Part shown: piece after piece, positions 1-5,369 of the stretch
Layout of the letters: every line of letters begins with the position of its first letter
Numbering within the stretch: position 1 is the first letter of the stretch
DNA from: an uncultured Lachnospiraceae bacterium
GTDB lineage: Bacteria; Bacillota; Clostridia; Lachnospirales; Lachnospiraceae
Assembly: GCA_902783445.1 (NCBI GenBank)
Contig: CACZQX010000083.1
Coordinates: 1 to 5,369 of the forward strand
Direction: 5' to 3'
Length of the DNA stretch: 5,369 nt
Notes under the pieces: generated by a model
Database searches by the model: none
What the model was told of the DNA's origin: nothing
What the model saw: the letters and a program-made list of their open reading frames with translations, nothing else
Translations under genes and position numbers: made by a program

Positions 1-488
1 TGATTAACCGTCGCCCAAACATGTTGAAGTGCGGTACGCATCTGTATTTCAAAACGTACTTCGTTTACCAAAGGCATTTTTTCGTCATAAAACAACTCCT
101 TTGGAATGCGGCAAATATAGTGAAGTGACATATAGCCGAATCGATCGTCGTCATAAAGTTTTCTTTTATCTACGGATTCATTCCAGTCCACGTCAAACTT
201 CTTTTCCACGAGAGCTGCTATTTTGTCCACTTCATCACTGTAAAATGTAATGACCCTGGCCCCCACAATATCCGTTATGTCCGACAAGCTTTTGTACTTG
301 TAACCTTTAAGTTCAAGCTTGCCCGCAAGGCTTTTTTCTTCCTTAACTCTGGCCTCAAGGGCATTAATGTAAATGCCGGCTTCTTTGATAAGACCGTTTA
401 AAGTATTCCTTACTATTTCAAGCACTTTGTCAAATTGCGGACGACCATTCCTGTATTCGTCCATTATCATTTCGCAATGTAAATCCAT
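1..488 (-). CDS. RelA/SpoT-domain protein (GTP pyrophosphokinase-like), 3' end cut by window edge
   Basis: Reading from ATG at 488 gives 162 residues with no stop before the window edge, so the C-terminal part is missing. The protein shows the hallmarks of the RelA/SpoT (p)ppGpp synthetase fold: R47-V-K49 followed by S53 and K57 (ATP-binding loop), D73 in DIVGARVI (metal ligand position), the GYMSLHY block at 118–124 (G-Y-x-S-x-H), and FEIQMRT at 146–152 with E147, Q149 and R151, followed by QHVWAT. In known synthetases this domain transfers pyrophosphate from ATP to GTP or GDP. No HD hydrolase domain precedes the synthetase motifs; the protein starts about 45 residues before the ATP loop, so it is a small-alarmone-synthetase-like layout rather than full-length Rel. 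It lies 44 bp after the dehydrogenase with its own ribosome-binding site and may be the last gene of the operon. Catalytic activity is inferred from retained residues only. Confidence 0.9.
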   Translation of the reverse strand, partial: MDLHCEMIMDEYRNGRPQFDKVLEIVRNTLNGLIKEAGIYINALEARVKEEKSLAGKLELKGYKYKSLSDITDIVGARVITFYSDEVDKIAALVEKKFDVDWNESVDKRKLYDDDRFGYMSLHYICRIPKELFYDEKMPLVNEVRFEIQMRTALQHVWATVN

Positions 489-492
489 AAAA

Positions 493-499
493 CACCTCT
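493..499 (-). promoter_or_regulatory. Ribosome-binding site of the RelA/SpoT-domain gene
   Basis: The minus strand reads AGAGGTG, ending 4 bases before ATG. It is a strong Shine-Dalgarno match and fixes the start at 488. The 44-bp gap that contains it also has an AT-only 6-bp inverted repeat (518–533), which is too weak to call a terminator. Confidence 0.75.
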
Positions 500-532
500 T
501 TTTCCTTATATTCTCCTATTTTTCAGCAAAAA

Positions 533-1654
533 TTAATCCATTATGCTCATTATTTTTATATAGTCTTCGGATTTATCTCTCATTATTTCCAAGCCCTTAA
601 CAATATCATCCAAAGGGAATCTGTGAGATATAAGCTCGGAAGGTTTTATATTTCCTTTTGCCATTTCATCGAGGCAAAAATGCCAATCATCGTTAAAATT
701 GCCGGTAAAGGACGAATTCCAACTACCATGAATTGTTAACTGGTTCCTGAGAATTTTCCAATATCTGTCCTTTGGCAAATCAACATCCGAATAAGGATTG
801 CCCACAACAACGATATGTCCCGAAGGCGCCGCGCATTCCACCCCCAAGTTGAATGTCTCGTTTTTGCCTACGCATTCAAAGAAAGCATCCACGCCGTCTC
901 CGCCTGTTTTTTCCTTAAGCCAACTTGCTGCATCACCGCTTCTAACATCAAAATAGTTTTCCTCTTTTATGCCGAGGCTTAAGGCTTTTTCTTTTTGCAA
1001 ATCTCTGTTACCCATAACGTAAACCTCGCCGTCTGCCAGATTCAAAAGATGCATGGTTAACAATAGTCCGATGCTTCCAAGGCCGCAAACCGCAGCAATC
1101 GGCTTGTTTGCCGCAGGACCGGCTCCAACAGGAGTTTCCGCTTCAAAAGCCGGACTTTCCTTAAACAGACCCGTCTGTCTTATTGCATGGATTGCAACCG
1201 CCGTAGGTTCAAGCATTGCCGCATCTTCGAAAGATACTTCATCCGGAAGCTCTATTATATTTTCTCCCGGCACCGCAACAAATTCTGCAAATCCCCCGTC
1301 AGATCTGGACCCAAGATAGTTATAATTTCTGCAAAGCTCGAATTTTCCTTCACTGCAAGGTTTGCAATTGCAACAAGGAATAAGAGGAAATACACCAACG
1401 CGTTTTCCTATATAGTCGCTTGCATCAAACATCCAGCTTGCAACTTCATCGCCGCACTCAACGATTTCTCCCGCAAACTCGTGCCCGATTATAATAGGGG
1501 ATTTGTGAGCGCCGGTTTTGTATGCTCTTGGGATATCCGAACCGCATATTCCGCAGGCCTTAACCTTGACCAACACTTCGTTTGGCTTAATCTCCGGTTT
1601 TTCCGACTCTTTAACCTTTATATCATTTATGTCGTTCAAAACAAGTGCTTTCAT
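533..1654 (-). CDS. Zinc-dependent polyol/polyol-phosphate dehydrogenase (sorbitol / galactitol-1-phosphate dehydrogenase family)
   Basis: This 373-residue medium-chain dehydrogenase probably reduces a pentulose-5-phosphate to a pentitol-5-phosphate, or the reverse. The catalytic zinc site is visible as C37 (GICGSD), H58-E59 (GHEFAGEI) and E149 (MLEP). A complete structural-zinc lobe is present at C94, C97, C100 and C108. The Rossmann loop is GLGSIG at 191–196. The second strand ends in N216-R217 rather than an acidic residue, which hints at NADP(H). The GSWNSSF block at 310–316 is typical of the galactitol-1-phosphate dehydrogenase branch. Unusually, residues about 165–184 form an Ala/Pro-rich insertion just before the Rossmann fold. 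The ATG abuts the TAA of the cytidylyltransferase gene, indicating translational coupling, and AAGGAA at 1665–1670 serves as the ribosome-binding site. By position it corresponds to TarJ, the ribulose-5-P reductase partner of TarI. The family is certain; the substrate is inferred. Confidence 0.93.
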   Translation of the reverse strand: MKALVLNDINDIKVKESEKPEIKPNEVLVKVKACGICGSDIPRAYKTGAHKSPIIIGHEFAGEIVECGDEVASWMFDASDYIGKRVGVFPLIPCCNCKPCSEGKFELCRNYNYLGSRSDGGFAEFVAVPGENIIELPDEVSFEDAAMLEPTAVAIHAIRQTGLFKESPAFEAETPVGAGPAANKPIAAVCGLGSIGLLLTMHLLNLADGEVYVMGNRDLQKEKALSLGIKEENYFDVRSGDAASWLKEKTGGDGVDAFFECVGKNETFNLGVECAAPSGHIVVVGNPYSDVDLPKDRYWKILRNQLTIHGSWNSSFTGNFNDDWHFCLDEMAKGNIKPSELISHRFPLDDIVKGLEIMRDKSEDYIKIMSIMD

Positions 1655-2389
1655 TTATTTATAATTCCTTATTTTTTTAACTTTTTCCGAATATGCCTTT
1701 TCTTGTAGTGCTTTAAACTTTTCAAGATCCGACATTGTTGTAATCTTAAAATTATTTTCATCCCCGTCTATAAGGGCAATTTTCATTCCTGCCATAACCG
1801 CAGGCTCGCTGGACCCGTTTATTTCAAGGATTTTGTCGGGAAGCAGCCTTTTATTGGCTTCGTAATAAGCTTCAAATGCATAGCTTTCGGGAGCCTGACC
1901 GGCAAATATGTTTTCTCTGGCTAAGAGCCCCGTAATAATCTGCCCGTTTTTGCTTTCGTATACCGTATCTTTCATAGGAAGCACCGGCATGGCACCATCG
2001 AAAGTTTTTAATGCGTCAAAACAGGCATTAATGGTAACGTCCGTTACGCAAGGTCTTGCCGCATCATGAATCAAAACCTTTGCATCTTCATCCGCATAAT
2101 AAGATATATCTTTCAAAGCATTATAGACAGACATTTGTCTGGTTACACCGGGCGCGGAAAAAGCAACAAATTTTTGGTACTTTTTTGTGTCTTTTTCAAT
2201 AATTCTTCTGTATTTTTCATCCGCAACAATCTGAACGGCCTCGATGTGCTTATTTGCCATAACCACTTCAAGAACATAAGAAATAATGGTTTTTCCCCTT
2301 ACTTCAATGTACTGCTTTGGAATGTCACCTCCAAGGCGTGCTCCGGTTCCGCCGGATAATATAATTGCTATATTTTTCTTTTTTTCCAA
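1655..2389 (-). CDS. IspD/TarI-family cytidylyltransferase (probable pentitol-phosphate cytidylyltransferase), TTG start
   Basis: This 244-residue protein has the IspD/TarI nucleotidyltransferase fold, which couples CTP to a sugar-alcohol phosphate. Visible motifs are the CTP loop SGGTGARLG at 12–20 (R18) with DIPKQY at 22–27 (K25), GVTRQMSVYN at 81–90, HDAARP at 108–113 (D109), DT at 141–142, and NNFKITT at 212–218 (K215). The Asp-Asp-Ala-Ser segment common in true MEP cytidylyltransferases is replaced by NGSSEPAVMAG. Together with the dehydrogenase and LicD neighbours, this favours a ribitol/pentitol-5-phosphate substrate over 2-C-methylerythritol 4-phosphate. The open frame runs upstream to 2704, but that extension overlaps the epimerase gene and is not IspD-like. 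TTG at 2389, 5 bases after GGGGTG, places the start a few residues before the CTP loop, as is normal for the family. The stop directly abuts the dehydrogenase ATG. The family is certain, the start likely, the substrate inferred. Confidence 0.88.
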   Translation of the reverse strand: MEKKKNIAIILSGGTGARLGGDIPKQYIEVRGKTIISYVLEVVMANKHIEAVQIVADEKYRRIIEKDTKKYQKFVAFSAPGVTRQMSVYNALKDISYYADEDAKVLIHDAARPCVTDVTINACFDALKTFDGAMPVLPMKDTVYESKNGQIITGLLARENIFAGQAPESYAFEAYYEANKRLLPDKILEINGSSEPAVMAGMKIALIDGDENNFKITTMSDLEKFKALQEKAYSEKVKKIRNYK

Positions 2390-2394
2390 ATCTT

Positions 2395-2400
2395 CACCCC
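2395..2400 (-). promoter_or_regulatory. Ribosome-binding site supporting the TTG start of the cytidylyltransferase
   Basis: The minus strand reads GGGGTG, then AAGAT, then TTG. The 5-base spacing is good, and no ATG or GTG in the same frame lies between the end of the epimerase gene and the conserved CTP loop. This is the main argument for the non-ATG start. Confidence 0.6.
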
Positions 2401-2401
2401 A

Positions 2402-2427
2402 CAGGTGGCTTATGCAGCCAAAACCTG
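2402..2427 (-). promoter_or_regulatory. Hairpin just upstream of the cytidylyltransferase ribosome-binding site
   Basis: In the transcript CAGGU pairs with ACCUG and GGCU pairs with AGCC, giving a 9-bp stem with a 3-base UUU bulge on the 5' side and a 5-base GCAUA loop. The stem ends one base before the GGGGTG ribosome-binding site. It has no U-tract after it, so it is not an intrinsic terminator. It could set translation efficiency or protect a processed mRNA end. Only the pairing is seen; the function is a guess. Confidence 0.4.
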
Positions 2428-2444
2428 CAAATGCCTTCAAACAC

Positions 2445-2469
2445 AAATATTCCAAATGACAGAATATTT
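2445..2469. repeat. Perfect 8-bp inverted repeat after the epimerase gene
   Basis: The arms AAATATTC (2445–2452) and GAATATTT (2462–2469) are exact reverse complements around a 9-base loop, and the right arm ends on the last base of the epimerase stop codon. It is AT-rich, with only one G–C pair, so as an RNA hairpin it is weak. It might be a protein-binding palindrome or chance. Confidence 0.3.
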
Positions 2470-3137
2470 TAATTGTCAAACTCCAAATTACGTATTTTTT
2501 TAATTGTCTCTTTATATGAAAGTTCCTGTCCAAACAAAAGAGTCGTTCCCAAAACAAAGCCTGCAACACCCTTTGGCGCATATTCCGTAATTTTATCTGC
2601 CGAACATGCCCCATCCCAGAAAATCTCAAATCCCGATTCTTTTCTAAGATCCAAAAGTCTGTCGATTTTGTTACCCACATAAGGCAAATACATCTGACCC
2701 GCATTACCGGGATTTACGCTCATTACCAACACCTTGTCCACAATTCTGAGCATTTCCGTAACCGTTTCTATACTGGTGCCCGGATTGATTGCAATGCCCG
2801 GAATCATTCCGGCATTTATAATCTTTTGCAAAGTAGTGGAGGGGTGATATTCCGCTTCGGGATGAATATAAACCGTGTCACCTTTTCTTAGATTTTCCAA
2901 AAAAATGTGAATATTGTTAGATGGATGCTCAATCATAAGATGTACATCCATAGGTTTTTTTGTGGATGCCGCTATGCATTTCAAATCATTTAAAGACATG
3001 GCAAAATTCGGCACATAACGACCATCCATAATATCAATGTGAAAAGAATCTATGCCCGCTTTTTCAAGCTCCTTAACCTCTTTGTTTAAAAAGCCGTAAT
3101 CAGCGCACATCATAGATGCCATAAGCTCAAAATTCAT
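2469..3137 (-). CDS. Ribulose-phosphate 3-epimerase family protein
   Basis: This 222-residue TIM-barrel protein has the length and motif order of ribulose-5-phosphate 3-epimerase, which interconverts D-ribulose-5-P and D-xylulose-5-P. All four metal/catalytic positions are present: H33 and D35 in HIDIMDGRYVPN, H66 in DVHLM, and D175 in FWDGAC. The phosphate-binding elements VNPGNAGQ (141–148) and GTTLLFG (197–203) are recognisable. Two motifs deviate from the housekeeping enzyme: VNPG-NA-GQ instead of the usual FGGQ, and DGAC instead of DGG. This suggests a specialised paralogue, perhaps acting on another ketose phosphate such as allulose-6-P. A strong AGGGGGA ribosome-binding site lies 5 bases before ATG. 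The gene follows the LicD fusion after 105 bp and precedes the cytidylyltransferase by 79 bp. In this context it could supply the pentulose phosphate that is reduced and CDP-activated. The family is very likely; the exact substrate is open. Confidence 0.9.
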   Translation of the reverse strand: MNFELMASMMCADYGFLNKEVKELEKAGIDSFHIDIMDGRYVPNFAMSLNDLKCIAASTKKPMDVHLMIEHPSNNIHIFLENLRKGDTVYIHPEAEYHPSTTLQKIINAGMIPGIAINPGTSIETVTEMLRIVDKVLVMSVNPGNAGQMYLPYVGNKIDRLLDLRKESGFEIFWDGACSADKITEYAPKGVAGFVLGTTLLFGQELSYKETIKKIRNLEFDN

Positions 3138-3242
3138 GTAAATCCCCCTAAATATAACTAATTTTAAGTCTGTTTTTTAACACCCGAATTTAAATACCGT
3201 TTTTAAATACAACTTACAATTATTTTACAGCAAAATTCGCCA
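3138..3242 (-). other. AT-rich spacer between LicD fusion and epimerase genes
   Basis: This is the largest gene-free gap. It holds the epimerase ribosome-binding site (AGGGGGA, 3143–3149) and a direct repeat of TTTAAATAC (3189–3197 and 3202–3210 on the plus strand, period 13). On the minus strand TTGTAA is followed after 17 bases by TATTTA, a poor sigma-A-like pair. I see no GC-rich hairpin with a U-tract, hence no terminator. A weak internal promoter is possible but not shown. Confidence 0.35.
3143..3149 (-). promoter_or_regulatory. Ribosome-binding site of the epimerase gene
   Basis: The minus strand reads AGGGGGA, then 5 bases, then ATG at 3137. It fixes the start, and the protein then begins a few residues before the conserved first strand (S8, D13), as expected for the family. 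Confidence 0.7.
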
Positions 3243-5369
3243 TTATTCTATCTCAATATTTTGAATCATAATCGGCTTCCCTGTCATTTTATACAGTTGC
3301 ACAACGCTGGAATGATCGCCGTAATATGCATCGCTTATGATAATTGCCCTGTCAAGGTCCGGAGTATCATCATATATACCGAAATTTTCGCGTTTGTAGT
3401 CTTCAACGATTTTTACATAGTCGTCGGCAAGCTCCGGCCGCATTGAGCGAAGAGTGCTTTCAAACAAGGGATGCGGGCGCCAGATTAGCGTTATGCTATC
3501 CTTGTTATCTGCAAAAATTTTCAATACGCGTTTAATCTTTGCCAGATACTTTTCTCTTCCGGCAAGAGCCGAGGCAAGAGATGTGTTGTAAAATACAGCT
3601 TTCTTTTTGGAGCCGTCTTCTGTTTTTAGTTTTTCATCCCAATCAGAAGGAATCTCAAGGTCTTCATACTTTGTGTTTTTTAACTTTTCTACTTTTGGAG
3701 ATCCGCTGCCTTCTATTTTTTGCTCCCAAAGCGATCTTGTATTTTCACCCGCAAATTTGCTAAGTATATCCACATAGTGTTTCATCATGGATTCGGACTG
3801 AACAATAACACGGTCTGCATTAATTACTCCGGGCGTAAGTACAAACTCTTCCAGATTTTTCAAAGCACGTTCGTCATCATCCGAGATTTCGTATAAAACA
3901 AAATAAGGAATGTAGACTAACTCATTTGTATACTGTTTTAAATCTTTTGCATAAAAGTGTGGGTGCACACTTGTAACATAGTTTGCATTGTCGTATGGGT
4001 TGTGAATATAAATAACATCCGGTTTTTCCAGTTCCAAATTATAGTCATCATAGTGAATAATCGGGACGTATTTTGGAAATTCATCCGCCTCGTAGTGCAT
4101 TTTTGCAAAACTTCCGTCCGGATTCTTTTCGTAGTAAGGAATCGGAATAACGTATGCATCTGTGTCAGGGTCGGCATCCGCCTTTTTCCATACGCTTTCC
4201 AAACTGTCCCACATTCTGGCTTTGTATGGAAGGAAAACAACTTGTTTTTTGACTTTTAAATCCGTATCAACACTTTTAAGCATTTCATCAAGATATGCAT
4301 TTAAGATAAATTCCGTAACATCTTCGCATTTTTCATCTGTTAATCCCGATATAAGACCGGACTCCTCGATTGCTTTTAATGCCATATCTTTGCTGTTTTG
4401 GCAGGATTCGATTGCATTGTAGATAATAAAGACCGCTTCGCAGTAGTTTTCAATAGCTGAAATAATTCCGTCAATAAGCTCGCCTATCTTAAGGGCCGCC
4501 TCTTGAGCCTGAGCAAGCAAATCAAGAGCCTGAGAGAAGTTATCTTCCATCATGCTTTTTTTGATCTCTGTATGAACTTCCTTTAAAAGATTAAGAGTGC
4601 CAACCGCCTGTTCCTTAACATCTGCTTGTCTGCTCATTTTGCTTTCTCTCGTTTCAAATGCCTCTTTTATCTCGTTTTCATTGTATTCATATCTGCAAGG
4701 CGGGAATTTCATTTTCTCGTTTAGTTGTTTTTCCTGCAATGTGTAATAAGGATAATCATGAAGTCCGCCCTTTTTGTATGGTATCAGATAATGCTCTCCA
4801 TATGTTAAAACCATCACATCGTGAAGATTTCCCGGCACCGAGATGCTTGTATTTTCAAAAGGAAGCTCTATCAATTCCTCATAGTATTCCTTTGGAATCT
4901 TAGAATTCCAGTTAAGCAAGTTTACGAAGAGTGAAACATATTTTGCCTCATCCTTTGGCGTTACGCTAAAAATTCTTTCCGTCAAATGCGCAAGCTGCTC
5001 GCTAAGTATGTCGACGCGCTCTACATGAACGTTAAACTCTTTTTCGATTTTTTCCATGTAGTCGCGGATTTTTTTAAGTTTTATGGGATCTGTATATTTA
5101 CCTGTGGCGACTCCGACCGAATAGCCGATTAATTTAGTGGCGACTTCCTTTTGATGCTCGATAAAATCTTCATCATCCGAAAGATAGTCGAAAGGAAAAA
5201 TATCAACTCCCGCAACGTATGGAAAACCATGATATTTTTCAAGAAAAGGGCCGTCAAAACGAATAGCCGTGGAATTGATAACTCTGAAAATAAAATCATC
5301 CGGACGACCGTGTTTTCTGTAATTGATTATTTCGTAGCCTTTGGGAAGTTCGGATTTTGCGTGCTCTAA
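3243..5369 (-). CDS. LicD-family phosphotransferase fused to a CDP-glycerol glycerophosphotransferase-like domain (5' end cut by window edge)
   Basis: The frame is open from the right edge to TAA at 3243, giving 708 visible residues; the true start lies outside. Residues 1–215 match the second half of a LicD domain: GRPDDFIFRVINS, then HGFPYVAGVDIFPFDYL near 47–63, LPFEN (169–173), a VP and YG block (178–191), and the closing HDYP at 204–207. LicD enzymes move phosphocholine or phospho-polyols from CDP donors to glycans; the catalytic Asp cluster would lie upstream, out of view. Residues about 230–370 are charged and helical, a probable linker bundle. Residues about 374–708 form a GT-B-like half with QVVFLPYKARMWDSLESVW, DVIYIHNPYD, WRPHP (630–634) and SDAYYGDHSS (679–688), which resembles the HP and SDYSS motifs of TagF-type CDP-glycerol glycerophosphotransferases. 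An internal ATG at 5057 (residue 105) falls inside the LicD domain and has no good ribosome-binding site, so it is not the start. No signal peptide or membrane segment is visible. The likely role is decorating a surface polymer at the cytoplasmic face. The acceptor is unknown. Confidence 0.85.
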   Translation of the reverse strand, partial: LEHAKSELPKGYEIINYRKHGRPDDFIFRVINSTAIRFDGPFLEKYHGFPYVAGVDIFPFDYLSDDEDFIEHQKEVATKLIGYSVGVATGKYTDPIKLKKIRDYMEKIEKEFNVHVERVDILSEQLAHLTERIFSVTPKDEAKYVSLFVNLLNWNSKIPKEYYEELIELPFENTSISVPGNLHDVMVLTYGEHYLIPYKKGGLHDYPYYTLQEKQLNEKMKFPPCRYEYNENEIKEAFETRESKMSRQADVKEQAVGTLNLLKEVHTEIKKSMMEDNFSQALDLLAQAQEAALKIGELIDGIISAIENYCEAVFIIYNAIESCQNSKDMALKAIEESGLISGLTDEKCEDVTEFILNAYLDEMLKSVDTDLKVKKQVVFLPYKARMWDSLESVWKKADADPDTDAYVIPIPYYEKNPDGSFAKMHYEADEFPKYVPIIHYDDYNLELEKPDVIYIHNPYDNANYVTSVHPHFYAKDLKQYTNELVYIPYFVLYEISDDDERALKNLEEFVLTPGVINADRVIVQSESMMKHYVDILSKFAGENTRSLWEQKIEGSGSPKVEKLKNTKYEDLEIPSDWDEKLKTEDGSKKKAVFYNTSLASALAGREKYLAKIKRVLKIFADNKDSITLIWRPHPLFESTLRSMRPELADDYVKIVEDYKRENFGIYDDTPDLDRAIIISDAYYGDHSSVVQLYKMTGKPIMIQNIEIE

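Noticed and set aside
518..533. Inverted repeat ATTTTT/AAAAAT after the dehydrogenase gene as a terminator
   Set aside because: Six A–T pairs only with a 4-base loop and no GC-rich stem; too weak for an intrinsic terminator.
1187..1708. 173-residue plus-strand open frame
   Set aside because: Antisense to the clearly real dehydrogenase, with no recognisable domain; a shadow frame.
2390..2704. N-terminal extension of the cytidylyltransferase frame up to an ATG at 2704
   Set aside because: It overlaps the well-supported epimerase gene in another frame and has no IspD-like sequence; the TTG at 2389 with a good ribosome-binding site fits the family length.
3150..3220. Sigma-A promoter for the epimerase gene
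   Set aside because: The best pairs are either poor at the -10 (TATTTA) or place the -10 (TATATT) almost on the ribosome-binding site; not convincing in such AT-rich DNA.
3938..4240. 100-residue minus-strand frame inside the LicD fusion gene
   Set aside because: Out-of-frame reading of the fusion gene, rich in Met, Thr and Arg, with no motif or ribosome-binding site.
3243..5057. ATG at 5057 as the real start of the large gene
   Set aside because: The same frame is open to the window edge and encodes LicD-type sequence upstream; the ATG lies within the domain and lacks a convincing ribosome-binding site.

Overview
The window looks like a stretch of a low-to-moderate GC Gram-positive (Firmicutes) chromosome. 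The protein styles most resemble Lachnospiraceae/Clostridia such as Butyrivibrio relatives. That assignment rests on remembered family resemblance (a LicD–glycosyltransferase-like fusion and a RelA/SpoT-domain protein of a Clostridia type), on strong purine-rich ribosome-binding sites and on AT-rich spacers. It was not tested by a database search. Every gene I can support lies on the minus strand. The dense plus-strand open frames are shadows.

Layout in transcription order (right to left): (1) 5369–3243, a large open frame that enters from beyond the right edge. It carries the C-terminal part of a LicD/fukutin-type phosphotransferase domain, then a helical linker, then a CDP-glycerol-glycerophosphotransferase-like (GT-B-like) domain. 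(2) An AT-rich 105-bp spacer. (3) 3137–2469, a ribulose-5-phosphate 3-epimerase-family protein. (4) A 79-bp spacer with two inverted repeats. (5) 2389–1655, an IspD/TarI-type cytidylyltransferase that most likely starts at TTG. (6) 1654–533, a zinc-dependent polyol (phosphate) dehydrogenase whose ATG directly abuts the stop of gene 5. (7) 488–1, the N-terminal 162 residues of a RelA/SpoT-domain (alarmone synthetase-like) protein that leaves the window at the left edge.

The first four proteins fit one pathway. An epimerase interconverts D-ribulose-5-P and D-xylulose-5-P, a reductase turns a pentulose-5-P into a pentitol-5-P, and a cytidylyltransferase makes a CDP-pentitol. A LicD-type transferase fused to a glycerophosphotransferase-like domain then places the phospho-pentitol (or another CDP-activated group) on a cell-surface glycan. 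This parallels the bacterial TarI/TarJ teichoic acid route, and also mammalian CRPPA (ISPD) plus fukutin/FKRP, which build ribitol-phosphate on dystroglycan. The identity of the polyol (ribitol, arabinitol, xylitol or other) cannot be read from sequence alone; the linked epimerase makes a xylulose-derived polyol worth considering. The RelA/SpoT-domain gene at the 3' end may be co-transcribed, but its link to the pathway is unproven. No tRNA, rRNA, mobile element, CRISPR array or convincing intrinsic terminator was seen.
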